Assembly (NCBI GenBank): GCA_015487645.1
Contig: WFPH01000135.1
Location: forward strand, 1-12,928
DNA from: Thermosulfurimonas sp.
GTDB taxonomy: Bacteria; Desulfobacterota; Thermodesulfobacteria; Thermodesulfobacteriales; Thermodesulfobacteriaceae
Length of the DNA: 12,928 nt
Reading direction: 5' to 3'
Positions 6,845 through 12,928 of the stretch are shown piece after piece; position 1 is the stretch's first letter; each line of letters starts with the position of its first letter. The position numbers and the translations under genes are program-made. The notes under the pieces were generated by a model. It saw nothing but the letters and a program-made list of their open reading frames with translations, had not been told where the DNA came from and did not search any database.

Positions 6845-7684
6845 CCTGAGGGCCAGGTTCAGGTACTTTTCCGGAGCCAGGGCTTCGGCCCTAAGGTCTT
6901 CGGAAAGAGAGAGTTCCCGAAAGATCTCCCTGAGACGGCTTTCGGGCCAAACCGTGGCCAGGTTGCGCAGAAGTTTCTTGCGTCTTCGGGAAAAGGCGAC
7001 CTTGAGGACCCGAAAAAGGTTGTCCGGCACCTGGACCTCCCGGAAGACCAGCTTCACCACTGCGGAAGAGACCTCCGGCGGCGGATAGAAGTGCCCCGGC
7101 GAAAGAACGAACAGGCGACGGGCTTCGGTAAGGAGGGCCGTAAGTACCGAAAGGAGACCGTAGGTTCTGCTGCCCGGAGGAGCCAGGAGCCTTTCGGCCA
7201 CCTCCCGTTGAAACATAAAGACACAGGCCTTGAACAGACGATATTCTTGGTAAAGACGAAAAAGGAGACGACTGGAAAGATAATAAGGCAGATTTCCGAA
7301 AAGGATCAAAGAGGTCCCTATTTCTTCACGAAGGGCCCGGTAGTCGAGCCGCAGGATGTCCCCCGGACGGAGGTCTACCGAAGGGGGCAAGAAAGTTTCC
7401 TGCCTTAGGATTTCGAGCAACTTTTCATCCAGTTCATAGGCGATCACTCTAGGAAAGTATTGGGCCAGAGCAAAGGTGAGAAGCCCCAGGCCGGCCCCGA
7501 GCTCCACCACAGTTTCTTTCCTCGGGAGATCCGCAAGTTCTACGATGCGTTGCGCTATCTCCAAGCGAGCCAGAAAGTGTTGCCCCAGAGACTTCCGGGC
7601 TCTTAAACCGTGGCGGCGAAGTAGCTCCTTCGGGCCCGGCGGTCTAGGAAGCGTACTTTGGGAAACGGCTTCGGGCATAGACAT
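6809..7684 (-). CDS. rsmA: 16S rRNA dimethyladenosine transferase RsmA (KsgA)
   Basis: From the ATG at 7684 the protein has 291 residues, normal for KsgA; a second ATG two codons later (7678) is equally plausible. Motifs in order: RKSLGQHFL (about 30-38), the SAM-binding loop VELGAGLGLLT (60-70) and the catalytic GNLPYYLSS (130-138). The C-terminal part carries a basic stretch AFSRRRKKLLRN, characteristic of the family. The enzyme dimethylates two adjacent adenines (1518 and 1519, E. coli numbering) of 16S rRNA late in small-subunit assembly, using S-adenosylmethionine. The open frame continues upstream, but that part lies wholly inside tsaD and has no family similarity. The chosen start overlaps the tsaD end by 41 bp. 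No strong ribosome site is seen, so coupling to tsaD translation is likely. Confidence 0.93.
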   Translation of the reverse strand: MSMPEAVSQSTLPRPPGPKELLRRHGLRARKSLGQHFLARLEIAQRIVELADLPRKETVVELGAGLGLLTFALAQYFPRVIAYELDEKLLEILRQETFLPPSVDLRPGDILRLDYRALREEIGTSLILFGNLPYYLSSRLLFRLYQEYRLFKACVFMFQREVAERLLAPPGSRTYGLLSVLTALLTEARRLFVLSPGHFYPPPEVSSAVVKLVFREVQVPDNLFRVLKVAFSRRRKKLLRNLATVWPESRLREIFRELSLSEDLRAEALAPEKYLNLALRLQAYETIKKGK

Positions 7685-8654
7685 CCAGGTCAAGAGAGGC
7701 TTTGCGGCCGGCCTGAAACTCAAAGTAACCTGAAACCGCCACCATGGCCGCATTGTCCGTACAATATTCCGCGGAAGGGAAATGGACCTCAAATCCCAGC
7801 TCCCGGGCCTCGGCCTCGAAAAGAGCCCGCAGCCGGCGATTGGCCGCCACCCCTCCCGAAACCACCATACGCTTCAGGGCCAGAGACTCAAGGGCCCTCC
7901 TGGCCTTGGCCACCAAAACCTCGGCCACCGCGGTCTCAAAGGCCGCGCAAAGATCATGCACCAGAAATTCCTCCCCGGAGCGCACCAGGTTAAGCACCGC
8001 GGTCTTGAGCCCGGAAAAGCTGAAATCGAAGTCCGGACTATCTAACATGGGACGGGGGAGAGGAATCCGCGAAGGATCTCCCTTTTCGGCCAGCCGACTT
8101 ATCACCGGCCCACCGGGATAACCCAGGTTGAGCAACTTGGCCACCTTATCAAAAGCTTCCCCCGCCGCGTCATCCCGGGTGTGCCCCAAGAGATAGTGCT
8201 CGGTGGGGGATTTGACCAGAAAAAGGGCCGTATGCCCCCCGGAAACCACCAGACTGAGCCAGGGGAACTCCAGAGACCTTTCCAGAAAGACCGCTAGAGA
8301 ATGAGCCTTCACATGATCCACTGGAACCAGGGGTTTTCCGAGAGAAAAGGCCAGGGCTTTGGCAAACGAAACCCCTACCACCAGCGACCCCACCAGCCCC
8401 GGCCCGTTGGTGACCGCCAGAAGATCCACTTCTTCCAGGGTGATGCCGGCCTGCCTCAGGGCCTCTTCGGTAAGGGAGTATATGACCTCGAGATGCTTGC
8501 GGGAGGCGATCTCCGGCACAATGCCCCCGAAAGGCCGGTGAAGGGCTACTTGCGAGGCCACTAGGTTGGCTCGTACCCTGAAGGCGCCCTCCGTAACCTC
8601 CACTACGGCCACGGCCGTCTCATCGCAAGAACTTTCTATGGCCAGGATGCGCAT
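7644..8654 (-). CDS. tsaD: tRNA N6-adenosine threonylcarbamoyltransferase TsaD
   Basis: A 336-residue ASKHA-fold enzyme. It begins MRILAIESSCDET, the near-invariant TsaD N-terminus, so the ATG at 8654 is preferred over an open extension to 8939 that lies inside radC. Metal-binding histidines are His114 and His118 (VDHVKAHSLA), and the glycine motif VSGGHT is at 137-142. YPGGPVISR (179-187), FSFSGLKT (211-218), VSGGVAAN (265-272) and CTDNAAM (298-304) complete the family pattern. With TsaB and TsaE it transfers threonylcarbamoyl from threonylcarbamoyl-AMP to A37 of ANN-decoding tRNAs (t6A). Partner genes are not in the window. It is the first gene of a tsaD-rsmA transcription unit. No Shine-Dalgarno is visible; a -10 hexamer 7 nt upstream suggests leaderless expression. 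Confidence 0.96.
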   Translation of the reverse strand: MRILAIESSCDETAVAVVEVTEGAFRVRANLVASQVALHRPFGGIVPEIASRKHLEVIYSLTEEALRQAGITLEEVDLLAVTNGPGLVGSLVVGVSFAKALAFSLGKPLVPVDHVKAHSLAVFLERSLEFPWLSLVVSGGHTALFLVKSPTEHYLLGHTRDDAAGEAFDKVAKLLNLGYPGGPVISRLAEKGDPSRIPLPRPMLDSPDFDFSFSGLKTAVLNLVRSGEEFLVHDLCAAFETAVAEVLVAKARRALESLALKRMVVSGGVAANRRLRALFEAEARELGFEVHFPSAEYCTDNAAMVAVSGYFEFQAGRKASLDLDVYARSRFPKYAS

Positions 8655-8673
8655 GCCGTATATAATAGCAGAG
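8655..8673. promoter_or_regulatory. 19-bp bidirectional tsaD/radC promoter core
   Basis: The gap between the two divergent ATGs contains TATATAATA (8659-8667). Rightward, TATAAT (8661-8666) is 7 nt from the radC ATG. Leftward, TATTAT (8667-8662) is 7 nt from the tsaD ATG. Both predicted starts fall on the start codons. -35 matches are poor on both sides. Confidence 0.5.
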
Positions 8674-9396
8674 ATGCGCTCCCTTGAGGAATTCCGCAGA
8701 CGAGTTTCGGGCCACCGGGAACGCCTGAGACGACGTTTCCTAGAGTATGGACTCTCCGCGTTTACGGATGAAGATATCCTGGAGATGCTGCTGGCCTTCG
8801 GGACTCCGCGTCGAGACACGCGGGCCACAGCCCGAGAGCTCCTCAAGCGTTTTGGAGGGTTGGCGGAGGTGCTCGAGGCTCCCCTGGAAAAACTCACCGA
8901 AACTCCCGGTGTAGGCCCCCGAAACGTGCTACCCCTCAAATTCGTACACGAGGTGGCCCGGCGTTATCTCCGCCGGCGGATAGAAAACCGAGACTATATC
9001 CGGAGTGCCCGGGAGGCCTACGAGTATCTGGCCCATGAACTGGCCGACTGTCCTCAGGAGGTCTTCAAAGTCATCTTCCTGGATGCCAGAGGCAGGATCC
9101 TGGCGGTGGAGGAGCTTTTCCGGGGGAGTCTTACCGAGACCGCGGTTTATCCCCGGGAGGTCTTCTCCCGGGCCTTTAACCACCGAGCGGCTTCCCTAGT
9201 ATTGGTGCACAATCACCCGAGCGGGGACCCCCATCCCTCAAGGACGGACCTGGAGCTTACCCGCAGATTGCTGCTTGCGGGGACCTTACTGGCCGTAAAC
9301 ATTTTCGACCACGTGATCATCGGCCGCGAGGGCTATTTTAGTCTGGCCGAGGAAGGTATCATGGAAAAACTCAAACTGGAGATCGGTCGGATATGA
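8674..9396 (+). CDS. radC: RadC family JAB/MPN-domain protein
   Basis: A 240-residue RadC protein. A helix-hairpin-helix region lies near residues 70-92 (LTETPGVGPRNVL), followed by the MPN+/JAMM metalloprotease-like domain. Zinc-site residues are Glu147 in EELF, His179 and His181 in VHNHPSGDP, and Asp192 in PSRTDLELT. The name suggests DNA repair, but the original genetic assignment in E. coli was withdrawn and the biochemical role is unsettled; these domains also appear on mobile elements. The ATG at 8674 is chosen because upstream in-frame ATGs (8566, 8653) lie inside tsaD or beyond the TATAAT box. Its TGA overlaps the ispH start as ATGA (9393-9396), so it leads a radC-ispH-tadA operon. 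Confidence 0.92.
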   Translation: MRSLEEFRRRVSGHRERLRRRFLEYGLSAFTDEDILEMLLAFGTPRRDTRATARELLKRFGGLAEVLEAPLEKLTETPGVGPRNVLPLKFVHEVARRYLRRRIENRDYIRSAREAYEYLAHELADCPQEVFKVIFLDARGRILAVEELFRGSLTETAVYPREVFSRAFNHRAASLVLVHNHPSGDPHPSRTDLELTRRLLLAGTLLAVNIFDHVIIGREGYFSLAEEGIMEKLKLEIGRI

Positions 9397-11051
9397 AGGT
9401 TCGCTTAGCCCGCAAAGCCGGTTTCTGCATGGGAGTGCGAAGGGCCATGCGTCTGGCCCTGAGAGCCGCGGAGTCCTCCGCCAAACCGGTCTACACCTAT
9501 GGCCCCTTGATCCACAATCCTCAGGCTCTGGCCCTGCTGGAAAAGATCGGCGTGCGCGATCTCAAGAAGATAGGACCTGTTCGGGAAGGAGTGGTCATCA
9601 TCCGGGCCCACGGTATACCTCCGAAAGAAAAGGAAGCTCTGCTGGCCTCGGGCCTTGAAGTGATAGACGGAACCTGTCCCCGGGTGGCCAAAGTCCAGGC
9701 CCTGGCCCGCAAGTACACCCAGGAGGGCTACCAGGTCATCATTATAGGGGACAAGGATCATGCCGAAGTGAAGGGCATCCTGGGCTACACCGAAGGTCAG
9801 GGGCTGGTGGTGAGCAATTTCAAAGACCTTGAAGACCTCCCGGAACTCGAAAAATACGTGATTCTTTCCCAGACTACCCAGGACGAAGAAATTTTTGAGC
9901 TTCTCTCCCAGGAGATACTCTCGCGTTATCCCGGAGGCCAGGTCATAAATACCATCTGCCACGCCACTCACGTAAGACAGGAGAGCATTCGGGAGTTGGC
10001 CCAAAAGTGCGAGGCCATTGTGGTGGTGGGTGGACGGGGTAGTGCCAACACCAACCGATTGGCCCAGATCGCCAGAGAGGAAGGCCGTCCGGCCTATCTG
10101 GTGGAAACCCCGGAAGAACTACCCCTTGATGAGCTGGCCCGGTTTAAAGAAATCGGTATAAGTGCCGGGGCCTCAACCCCTAACTGGCTGGTAAACGGCG
10201 TGGTGGAAAGGCTCGCAGGCTACGGCAACCCCCTGCGACGTCTCCTTCAGGCCCTCCTTTACCTCCATCTACCGCTAGCAGCCTCCATGGCTGCTTTGCT
10301 TGCCGGAACCAGCCTCTGGCTCAGAGGGACCGTGGAGCCTCTCCCGGTTCTGTTGGGCTTCCTTTTGACCTTCTTTGCCCACACCTGGAATTCCCTTTCC
10401 GCAAGGGAGATACTGGCCCTCTGTCAACCCTACAAGGCCGACTTTTATCGCCGGCACGAGAAGATTCTGGTTTTGGCCACCCTGATGGCCTTCTCCCTGG
10501 CCCTGGTTCTGGCCTATCGGATAAGCCCCCTAACCCTCATGTTTACGGCCCTACTAGGGGGGACCTCCGCGATCTATAGCCTGACCTCCCTGCGGTCTTT
10601 CTTTCCTGGCAACAGACCCTTCTTCATCGCTCTTTACTGGACTCTAATCATAGCCTTTTTTAGCCTGGGAAGCTCAAAATCGTGGCTTCTCCACGGACTC
10701 CTTCTGGCGCTCGTTTTTGTCCTGTGTCTCTTCCAGGTTTTATATCAAGACCTCCTTGACCTTTTCGAAGACGGTTTTCTGGGACGCGAGTCGCTGGCCG
10801 CCTGTATCGAGGAAAAGCGGGCCTTTAAACTTTTAGGGAGTCTGCCCGCCATTGGAAGCCTGTTTACTTTAGGGCTTTCGTTTCTTAAAAGCTCGAAGTT
10901 TTTGATCCTTTTGGCTTTGTGGTTCTATCAAATGGGGTTGTTTTTTCACCTCCGTCGGAAGCTCCTTGGTCGAAGGCTATTTCTGGAATATCTGGGCTTG
11001 AGCCCCGCTTTACTCTATCTATTTCTGGGTTTCCTCAGCACCATATTTTAA
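9393..11051 (+). CDS. ispH: IspH (HMBPP reductase) fused to a C-terminal UbiA-like membrane domain
   Basis: A 552-residue fusion. Residues 1-275 are a full IspH: the three [4Fe-4S] ligands Cys12, Cys95 and Cys189, His41, His73, His123, the catalytic Glu125 (DHAEV), Thr161/162, and SAGASTPNW (258-265). IspH makes IPP and DMAPP from HMBPP at the end of the MEP pathway. After a short linker, residues about 284-551 form roughly nine hydrophobic segments, the UbiA prenyltransferase count. The second Asp-rich motif is kept as Asp453-x2-Asp456-x3-Asp460, then G464 and EKRA (474-477), and a YS motif occurs at 395-396. The first Asp motif is degenerate (AHTWNSLSAREI, 329-340): only Asn333 resembles the canonical N-D-x2-D-x3-D. 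The frame runs without interruption across the junction. Partner function of the tail is unknown. Start overlaps radC; tadA follows 3 bp later. Confidence 0.9.
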   Translation: MKVRLARKAGFCMGVRRAMRLALRAAESSAKPVYTYGPLIHNPQALALLEKIGVRDLKKIGPVREGVVIIRAHGIPPKEKEALLASGLEVIDGTCPRVAKVQALARKYTQEGYQVIIIGDKDHAEVKGILGYTEGQGLVVSNFKDLEDLPELEKYVILSQTTQDEEIFELLSQEILSRYPGGQVINTICHATHVRQESIRELAQKCEAIVVVGGRGSANTNRLAQIAREEGRPAYLVETPEELPLDELARFKEIGISAGASTPNWLVNGVVERLAGYGNPLRRLLQALLYLHLPLAASMAALLAGTSLWLRGTVEPLPVLLGFLLTFFAHTWNSLSAREILALCQPYKADFYRRHEKILVLATLMAFSLALVLAYRISPLTLMFTALLGGTSAIYSLTSLRSFFPGNRPFFIALYWTLIIAFFSLGSSKSWLLHGLLLALVFVLCLFQVLYQDLLDLFEDGFLGRESLAACIEEKRAFKLLGSLPAIGSLFTLGLSFLKSSKFLILLALWFYQMGLFFHLRRKLLGRRLFLEYLGLSPALLYLFLGFLSTIF

Positions 11052-11054
11052 GAG

Positions 11055-11564
11055 ATGTTTAGCGAAGAAGACCATCGTTTTATGCGGGAAGCCCTGCGGG
11101 AGGCTGAAAAGGCCTTCCGCGAGGGAGAAGTCCCGGTAGGCGCGGTGCTGGTCTCTGAAAAAGGAGAGATCATAGGCCGGGGACACAATCGGCCCATCTC
11201 CCTCTGTGATCCCACGGCCCATGCGGAGATCCTGGCCCTCAGGGAAGGAGCCCGAAGGCTTGGCAACTACCGGCTCCTCGGAACCACTCTTTATGTCACG
11301 CTTGAACCCTGCCCCATGTGCGCCGGAGCTCTGGTCTACGCCCGGGTTAAGCGTTTAGTCTTCGGAGCACGGGATGAAAAGTCCGGGGCCTGTGGAAGTC
11401 TTTATGATATAGTTCGTGATTCCCGTCTGAATCACCGTCTGGAAGTGGCGGAGGGCTTACTAGCTGAGGAAGCCCGAAAGCTCCTCCAGGAATTTTTCAG
11501 GCTCCGAAGGACCGGAGGCCAAACACCTCTGGGGGGTGCAATTTCGGAATTCAGTGTTAAATAA
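11055..11564 (+). CDS. tadA: tRNA-specific adenosine deaminase TadA
   Basis: A 169-residue cytidine-deaminase-fold enzyme. Zinc ligands and the proton shuttle are His56 and Glu58 in THAEI-like TAHAEIL (54-60) and Cys86 and Cys89 in PCPMCAG (85-91). EVPVGAVLV (25-33) and the downstream GARDEKSGACGSL region (104-116) favour TadA, which converts A34 to inosine in tRNA-Arg(ACG), over free-base deaminases. The core fits the usual length, with about 17 extra, non-conserved residues at the C-terminus after LRR. The start is 3 bp after the ispH stop; only AAGAG is available as a weak and very close ribosome site, so coupling to upstream translation is likely. A tRNA-Ser gene begins 14 bp after the stop. 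Confidence 0.94.
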   Translation: MFSEEDHRFMREALREAEKAFREGEVPVGAVLVSEKGEIIGRGHNRPISLCDPTAHAEILALREGARRLGNYRLLGTTLYVTLEPCPMCAGALVYARVKRLVFGARDEKSGACGSLYDIVRDSRLNHRLEVAEGLLAEEARKLLQEFFRLRRTGGQTPLGGAISEFSVK

Positions 11565-11571
11565 TTATAAG
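11543..11571 (+). promoter_or_regulatory. Possible tRNA-Ser promoter at the tadA 3' end
   Basis: TTCGGA (11543-11548, three of six), 17 bp, TATAAG (11566-11571). The predicted start near 11578 falls at the mature tRNA 5' end. The -10 is reasonable and the -35 weak; read-through from the radC-ispH-tadA operon is the alternative. Confidence 0.35.
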
Positions 11572-11578
11572 GTCAAAC

Positions 11579-11672
11579 GGAGGGGTGCCCGAGTGGTCGA
11601 AGGGGGCCGACTCGAAATCGGCTGTGCGGGCTAAAACCCGCACCGGGGGTTCGAATCCCTCCCCCTCCGCCA
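11579..11672 (+). tRNA. tRNA-Ser, anticodon CGA
   Basis: A 94-nt class II tRNA with encoded CCA. Acceptor GGAGGGG (11579-11585) pairs perfectly with CCCCTCC (11662-11668), then discriminator G (11669) and CCA (11670-11672). The anticodon stem GCCGA/TCGGC encloses loop CTCGAAA, anticodon CGA, which reads UCG. The long variable arm TGCGGG-CTAAAA-CCCGCA is the serine type. The T arm GGGGG-TTCGAAT-CCCTC has one G-U pair. The discriminator G also fits tRNA-Ser. It lies between tadA and the start of a cas locus; its 3' end could have served as an integration site. Confidence 0.97.
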
Positions 11673-11679
11673 ATCCCTT

Positions 11680-11698
11680 AAAACTCCGCTTAGTTTTT
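11680..11698 (+). terminator. Weak hairpin after tRNA-Ser
   Basis: AAAACT (11680-11685) and AGTTTT (11692-11697) form a 6-bp, A/T-rich stem around a 6-nt loop, and the right arm runs into a short T run. It is positioned 8 nt after the tRNA CCA. The stem is weak for a rho-independent terminator, so this is tentative. Confidence 0.35.
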
Positions 11699-11758
11699 CT
11701 GGATTCTTATTCCTACCAGGTTTCCAGTAGCAATCTTTATTTCTAGATTATCAAGCAT

Positions 11759-11764
11759 TATAAT
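11759..11764 (+). promoter_or_regulatory. cas3 promoter -10 box
   Basis: A perfect TATAAT at 11759-11764 lies 18 nt before the cas3 ATG. The best -35 at 17-bp spacing is TTTATT (11736-11741), three of six. Transcription would begin near 11771, inside a palindrome. Confidence 0.45.
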
Positions 11765-11766
11765 GG

Positions 11767-11780
11767 CCCCCTAGAGGGGG
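11767..11780. promoter_or_regulatory. Palindrome over predicted cas3 transcription start (possible operator)
   Basis: CCCCCT (11767-11772), AG, AGGGGG (11775-11780): a 6-bp perfect inverted repeat with a 2-bp centre. It sits between the -10 box and the ATG, and its right arm (GAGGGGGG) is also the only Shine-Dalgarno-like sequence for cas3, unusually close to the start. Operator function is an inference. Confidence 0.4.
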
Positions 11781-11782
11781 GT

Positions 11783-12928
11783 ATGCCTTTTTGGGCTAAA
11801 AGCGGAAAGCACGGACTTTCGCTCCTAGCCCATACGCTGGACACTGCCGCAGTGGCTTATGAGATCCTATCTCGAGAATCTCGCACTTTCCGAGAAAGGG
11901 TCCTTCAAGCCTTGGGATTTCCCGATGAAGTCGGTCTTTCTTTGATAGCAGCCCTTTGTGGACTACACGACCTTGGCAAGGCCACCCCGGTCTTTCAGGC
12001 CAAGTGGAAGGAAGAGCGGAAGCGTCTTGAGGCCCAGGGCTTCCCTTTCCCTCCGGCTCGTTTTTTAGAAAACGGGCCGCACCATGGAGCCCTCTCGCAA
12101 GTTCTACTAGAGGATCTTTTGCCAAAATATGGGGCTTCCGAAGAAGCGGCTAACGAATTGGCTTTGGCTCTGGCTGCTCATCACGGATTTCCCCCTGCTT
12201 CTTCGGAAGTTCAGAGGGCTAGGAGGCCCCACCTCCAGGGCCAGGGCCTCTGGGAAAAGGCCCGGGAGGAACTGCTAAAAACCGTTTTCCAAACTCTCAA
12301 GATAGAGGGTCTGCCGTCTCGAAGTATTCGGCCCGAGGGGGCGGCCCTTCTCATGGGGATCACTTCAGTAGCGGACTGGGTGGCCTCAAATGAGGCCTTC
12401 TTTCCCCAAGGGCGCGCCGTGGAAGACCATCAGGCCTTCTTCACCCACTCTCAGGAGTTAGCTCGGAAGGCCTTGGACAAGCTCAGCTGGGGCCACAGGT
12501 TCGCACTCCCGGCGGTCCCCGAATTCGAAGAGGTCTTTCCCTTTGCTCCCAACGCGCTTCAGAAAGCGGTGGCGAAACTCGTAAAAGGGCTTTATGGCCC
12601 CGGTTTTCTCCTGATCGAAGCCCCCATGGGTAGCGGCAAGACCGAGGCCGCCCTCTACGCCCACCTAGTGCTTTCCGCAAGGGGCGAGGCGCGCGGTCTT
12701 TATATGGCCCTTCCCACCCAAGCTACGGGAAACGCCATGTTCCGTCGGTTAAGACGGTTTTTGGAGTCCCTGAGCCTTGAAACCCCTCTGGAACTCCAGC
12801 TCCAGCACGGAACCGCGGTTCTCAATTCGGAGTATCTCGAACTTCGGGCCGTGGGCGAGGAGGAGACCGAGGGCGTACGGGCCAGCGAATGGTTCTCGCC
12901 GCGCAAGCGGGCCATGCTCGCCCCTTAC
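11783..12928 (+). CDS. cas3: CRISPR-associated helicase-nuclease Cas3, N-terminal 382 residues (runs off window)
   Basis: From ATG 11783 the frame stays open for exactly 382 codons to the window edge. The N-terminal HD nuclease domain shows WAKS (4-7), His17 (SLLAHTLD), His62-Asp63 (GLHDLGKA), His100-His101 (PHHGA) and His133-His134 (AAHHG). The Cas3 linker motif MGITSVADW (191-199) follows. The helicase begins with a Q-motif-like PNALQ (256-260), Walker A APMGSGKT (280-287, Lys286) and motif Ia ALPTQATGNAMF. The WF...KRAML segment near the edge usually precedes VGT-DQ in Cas3. Cas3 unwinds and degrades DNA marked by Cascade. The WAKS opening and domain order favour subtype I-E, but neighbours are needed. 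The DEAD-box and later helicase motifs are missing only because the sequence ends. Confidence 0.93.
   Translation, partial: MPFWAKSGKHGLSLLAHTLDTAAVAYEILSRESRTFRERVLQALGFPDEVGLSLIAALCGLHDLGKATPVFQAKWKEERKRLEAQGFPFPPARFLENGPHHGALSQVLLEDLLPKYGASEEAANELALALAAHHGFPPASSEVQRARRPHLQGQGLWEKAREELLKTVFQTLKIEGLPSRSIRPEGAALLMGITSVADWVASNEAFFPQGRAVEDHQAFFTHSQELARKALDKLSWGHRFALPAVPEFEEVFPFAPNALQKAVAKLVKGLYGPGFLLIEAPMGSGKTEAALYAHLVLSARGEARGLYMALPTQATGNAMFRRLRRFLESLSLETPLELQLQHGTAVLNSEYLELRAVGEEETEGVRASEWFSPRKRAMLAPY

Noticed and set aside
7685..7792. Longer rsmA start at 7792
   Set aside because: The extra 36 residues are wholly within tsaD and do not resemble the family; KsgA proteins begin shortly before the GQHFL motif.
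8566..8673. Upstream radC starts at 8566 or 8653
   Set aside because: The extra residues come from DNA antisense to tsaD, and the TATAAT box at 8661-8666 would lie inside the reading frame. The RadC-like sequence begins at 8674.
8655..8939. In-frame extension of tsaD upstream to 8939
   Set aside because: It lies inside radC on the opposite strand, is serine/arginine-rich without family similarity, and the TsaD N-terminus MRILAIESSCDET begins at 8654.
9405..10004. A 199-codon open frame antisense to ispH, with similar long ones at 6095-6676 and 5320-5835
   Set aside because: All sit over well-recognised genes, lack ribosome sites and domains, and are expected by chance in GC-rich coding DNA.
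11673..11782. CRISPR repeats or leader between the tRNA and cas3
   Set aside because: No direct repeat of 20-40 bp recurs; only a weak hairpin, a -10 box and one short palindrome are seen.

Overview
The window looks like chromosomal DNA from a Gram-negative, probably thermophilic bacterium. The Gram-negative reading rests on tolB and a type IV pilus pilM-pilN pair. The thermophile reading, possibly a Thermodesulfobacteria- or deltaproteobacteria-like lineage, is an inference from very tight gene packing, a Thermotoga-type DAHP synthase with a small N-terminal domain, and a type I cas3. No rRNA or other species marker is present, so taxonomy stays tentative.

Layout. (1) 1-1128, minus strand: start of pilN (cut by the window edge) and complete pilM, strikingly AT-rich. 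(2) 1129-1314: an intergenic region with a good sigma70-type promoter for pilM and a 79-bp GC-rich inverted-repeat element flanked by 8-bp direct repeats, MITE-like. (3) 1315-3742, plus: lepA-lepB operon (EF-4 and signal peptidase I). (4) 3739-4980, minus: tolB, whose stop overlaps the lepB stop. (5) 5017-6844, plus: a divergent DAHP synthase and a class I glutamine amidotransferase overlapping by 35 bp. (6) 6809-8654, minus: tsaD-rsmA, with rsmA converging on and overlapping the amidotransferase. (7) 8674-11564, plus: radC, an ispH fused to a nine-segment UbiA-like membrane domain, and tadA, joined by a 4-bp overlap and a 3-bp gap. (8) 11579-11672: tRNA-Ser(CGA) with encoded CCA. (9) 11783-12928, plus: the first 382 codons of a cas3 helicase-nuclease, open at the window edge, so a type I (probably I-E) CRISPR-Cas locus begins here.

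Functional themes. Many genes concern translation and RNA maturation: lepA (ribosome), tsaD (t6A37 of tRNA), rsmA (16S rRNA dimethylation), tadA (I34 of tRNA) and a tRNA gene. Others serve the envelope and secretion (lepB, tolB, pilM/N) or metabolism (shikimate entry, isoprenoid precursor synthesis).

Regulatory layout. Three genes without a visible Shine-Dalgarno site (tolB, tsaD, radC) each have a -10-like hexamer exactly 7 nt before the ATG, as expected for leaderless mRNAs. The tolB/DAHP synthase and tsaD/radC pairs each share a compact divergent promoter. The most unusual item is the IspH-UbiA-like fusion. Other points worth checking are the MITE-like element before lepA, the tRNA/cas3 junction with a palindrome over the predicted cas3 start site, and the DAHP synthase with changed motifs. 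No gene-free stretch exceeds 300 bases.
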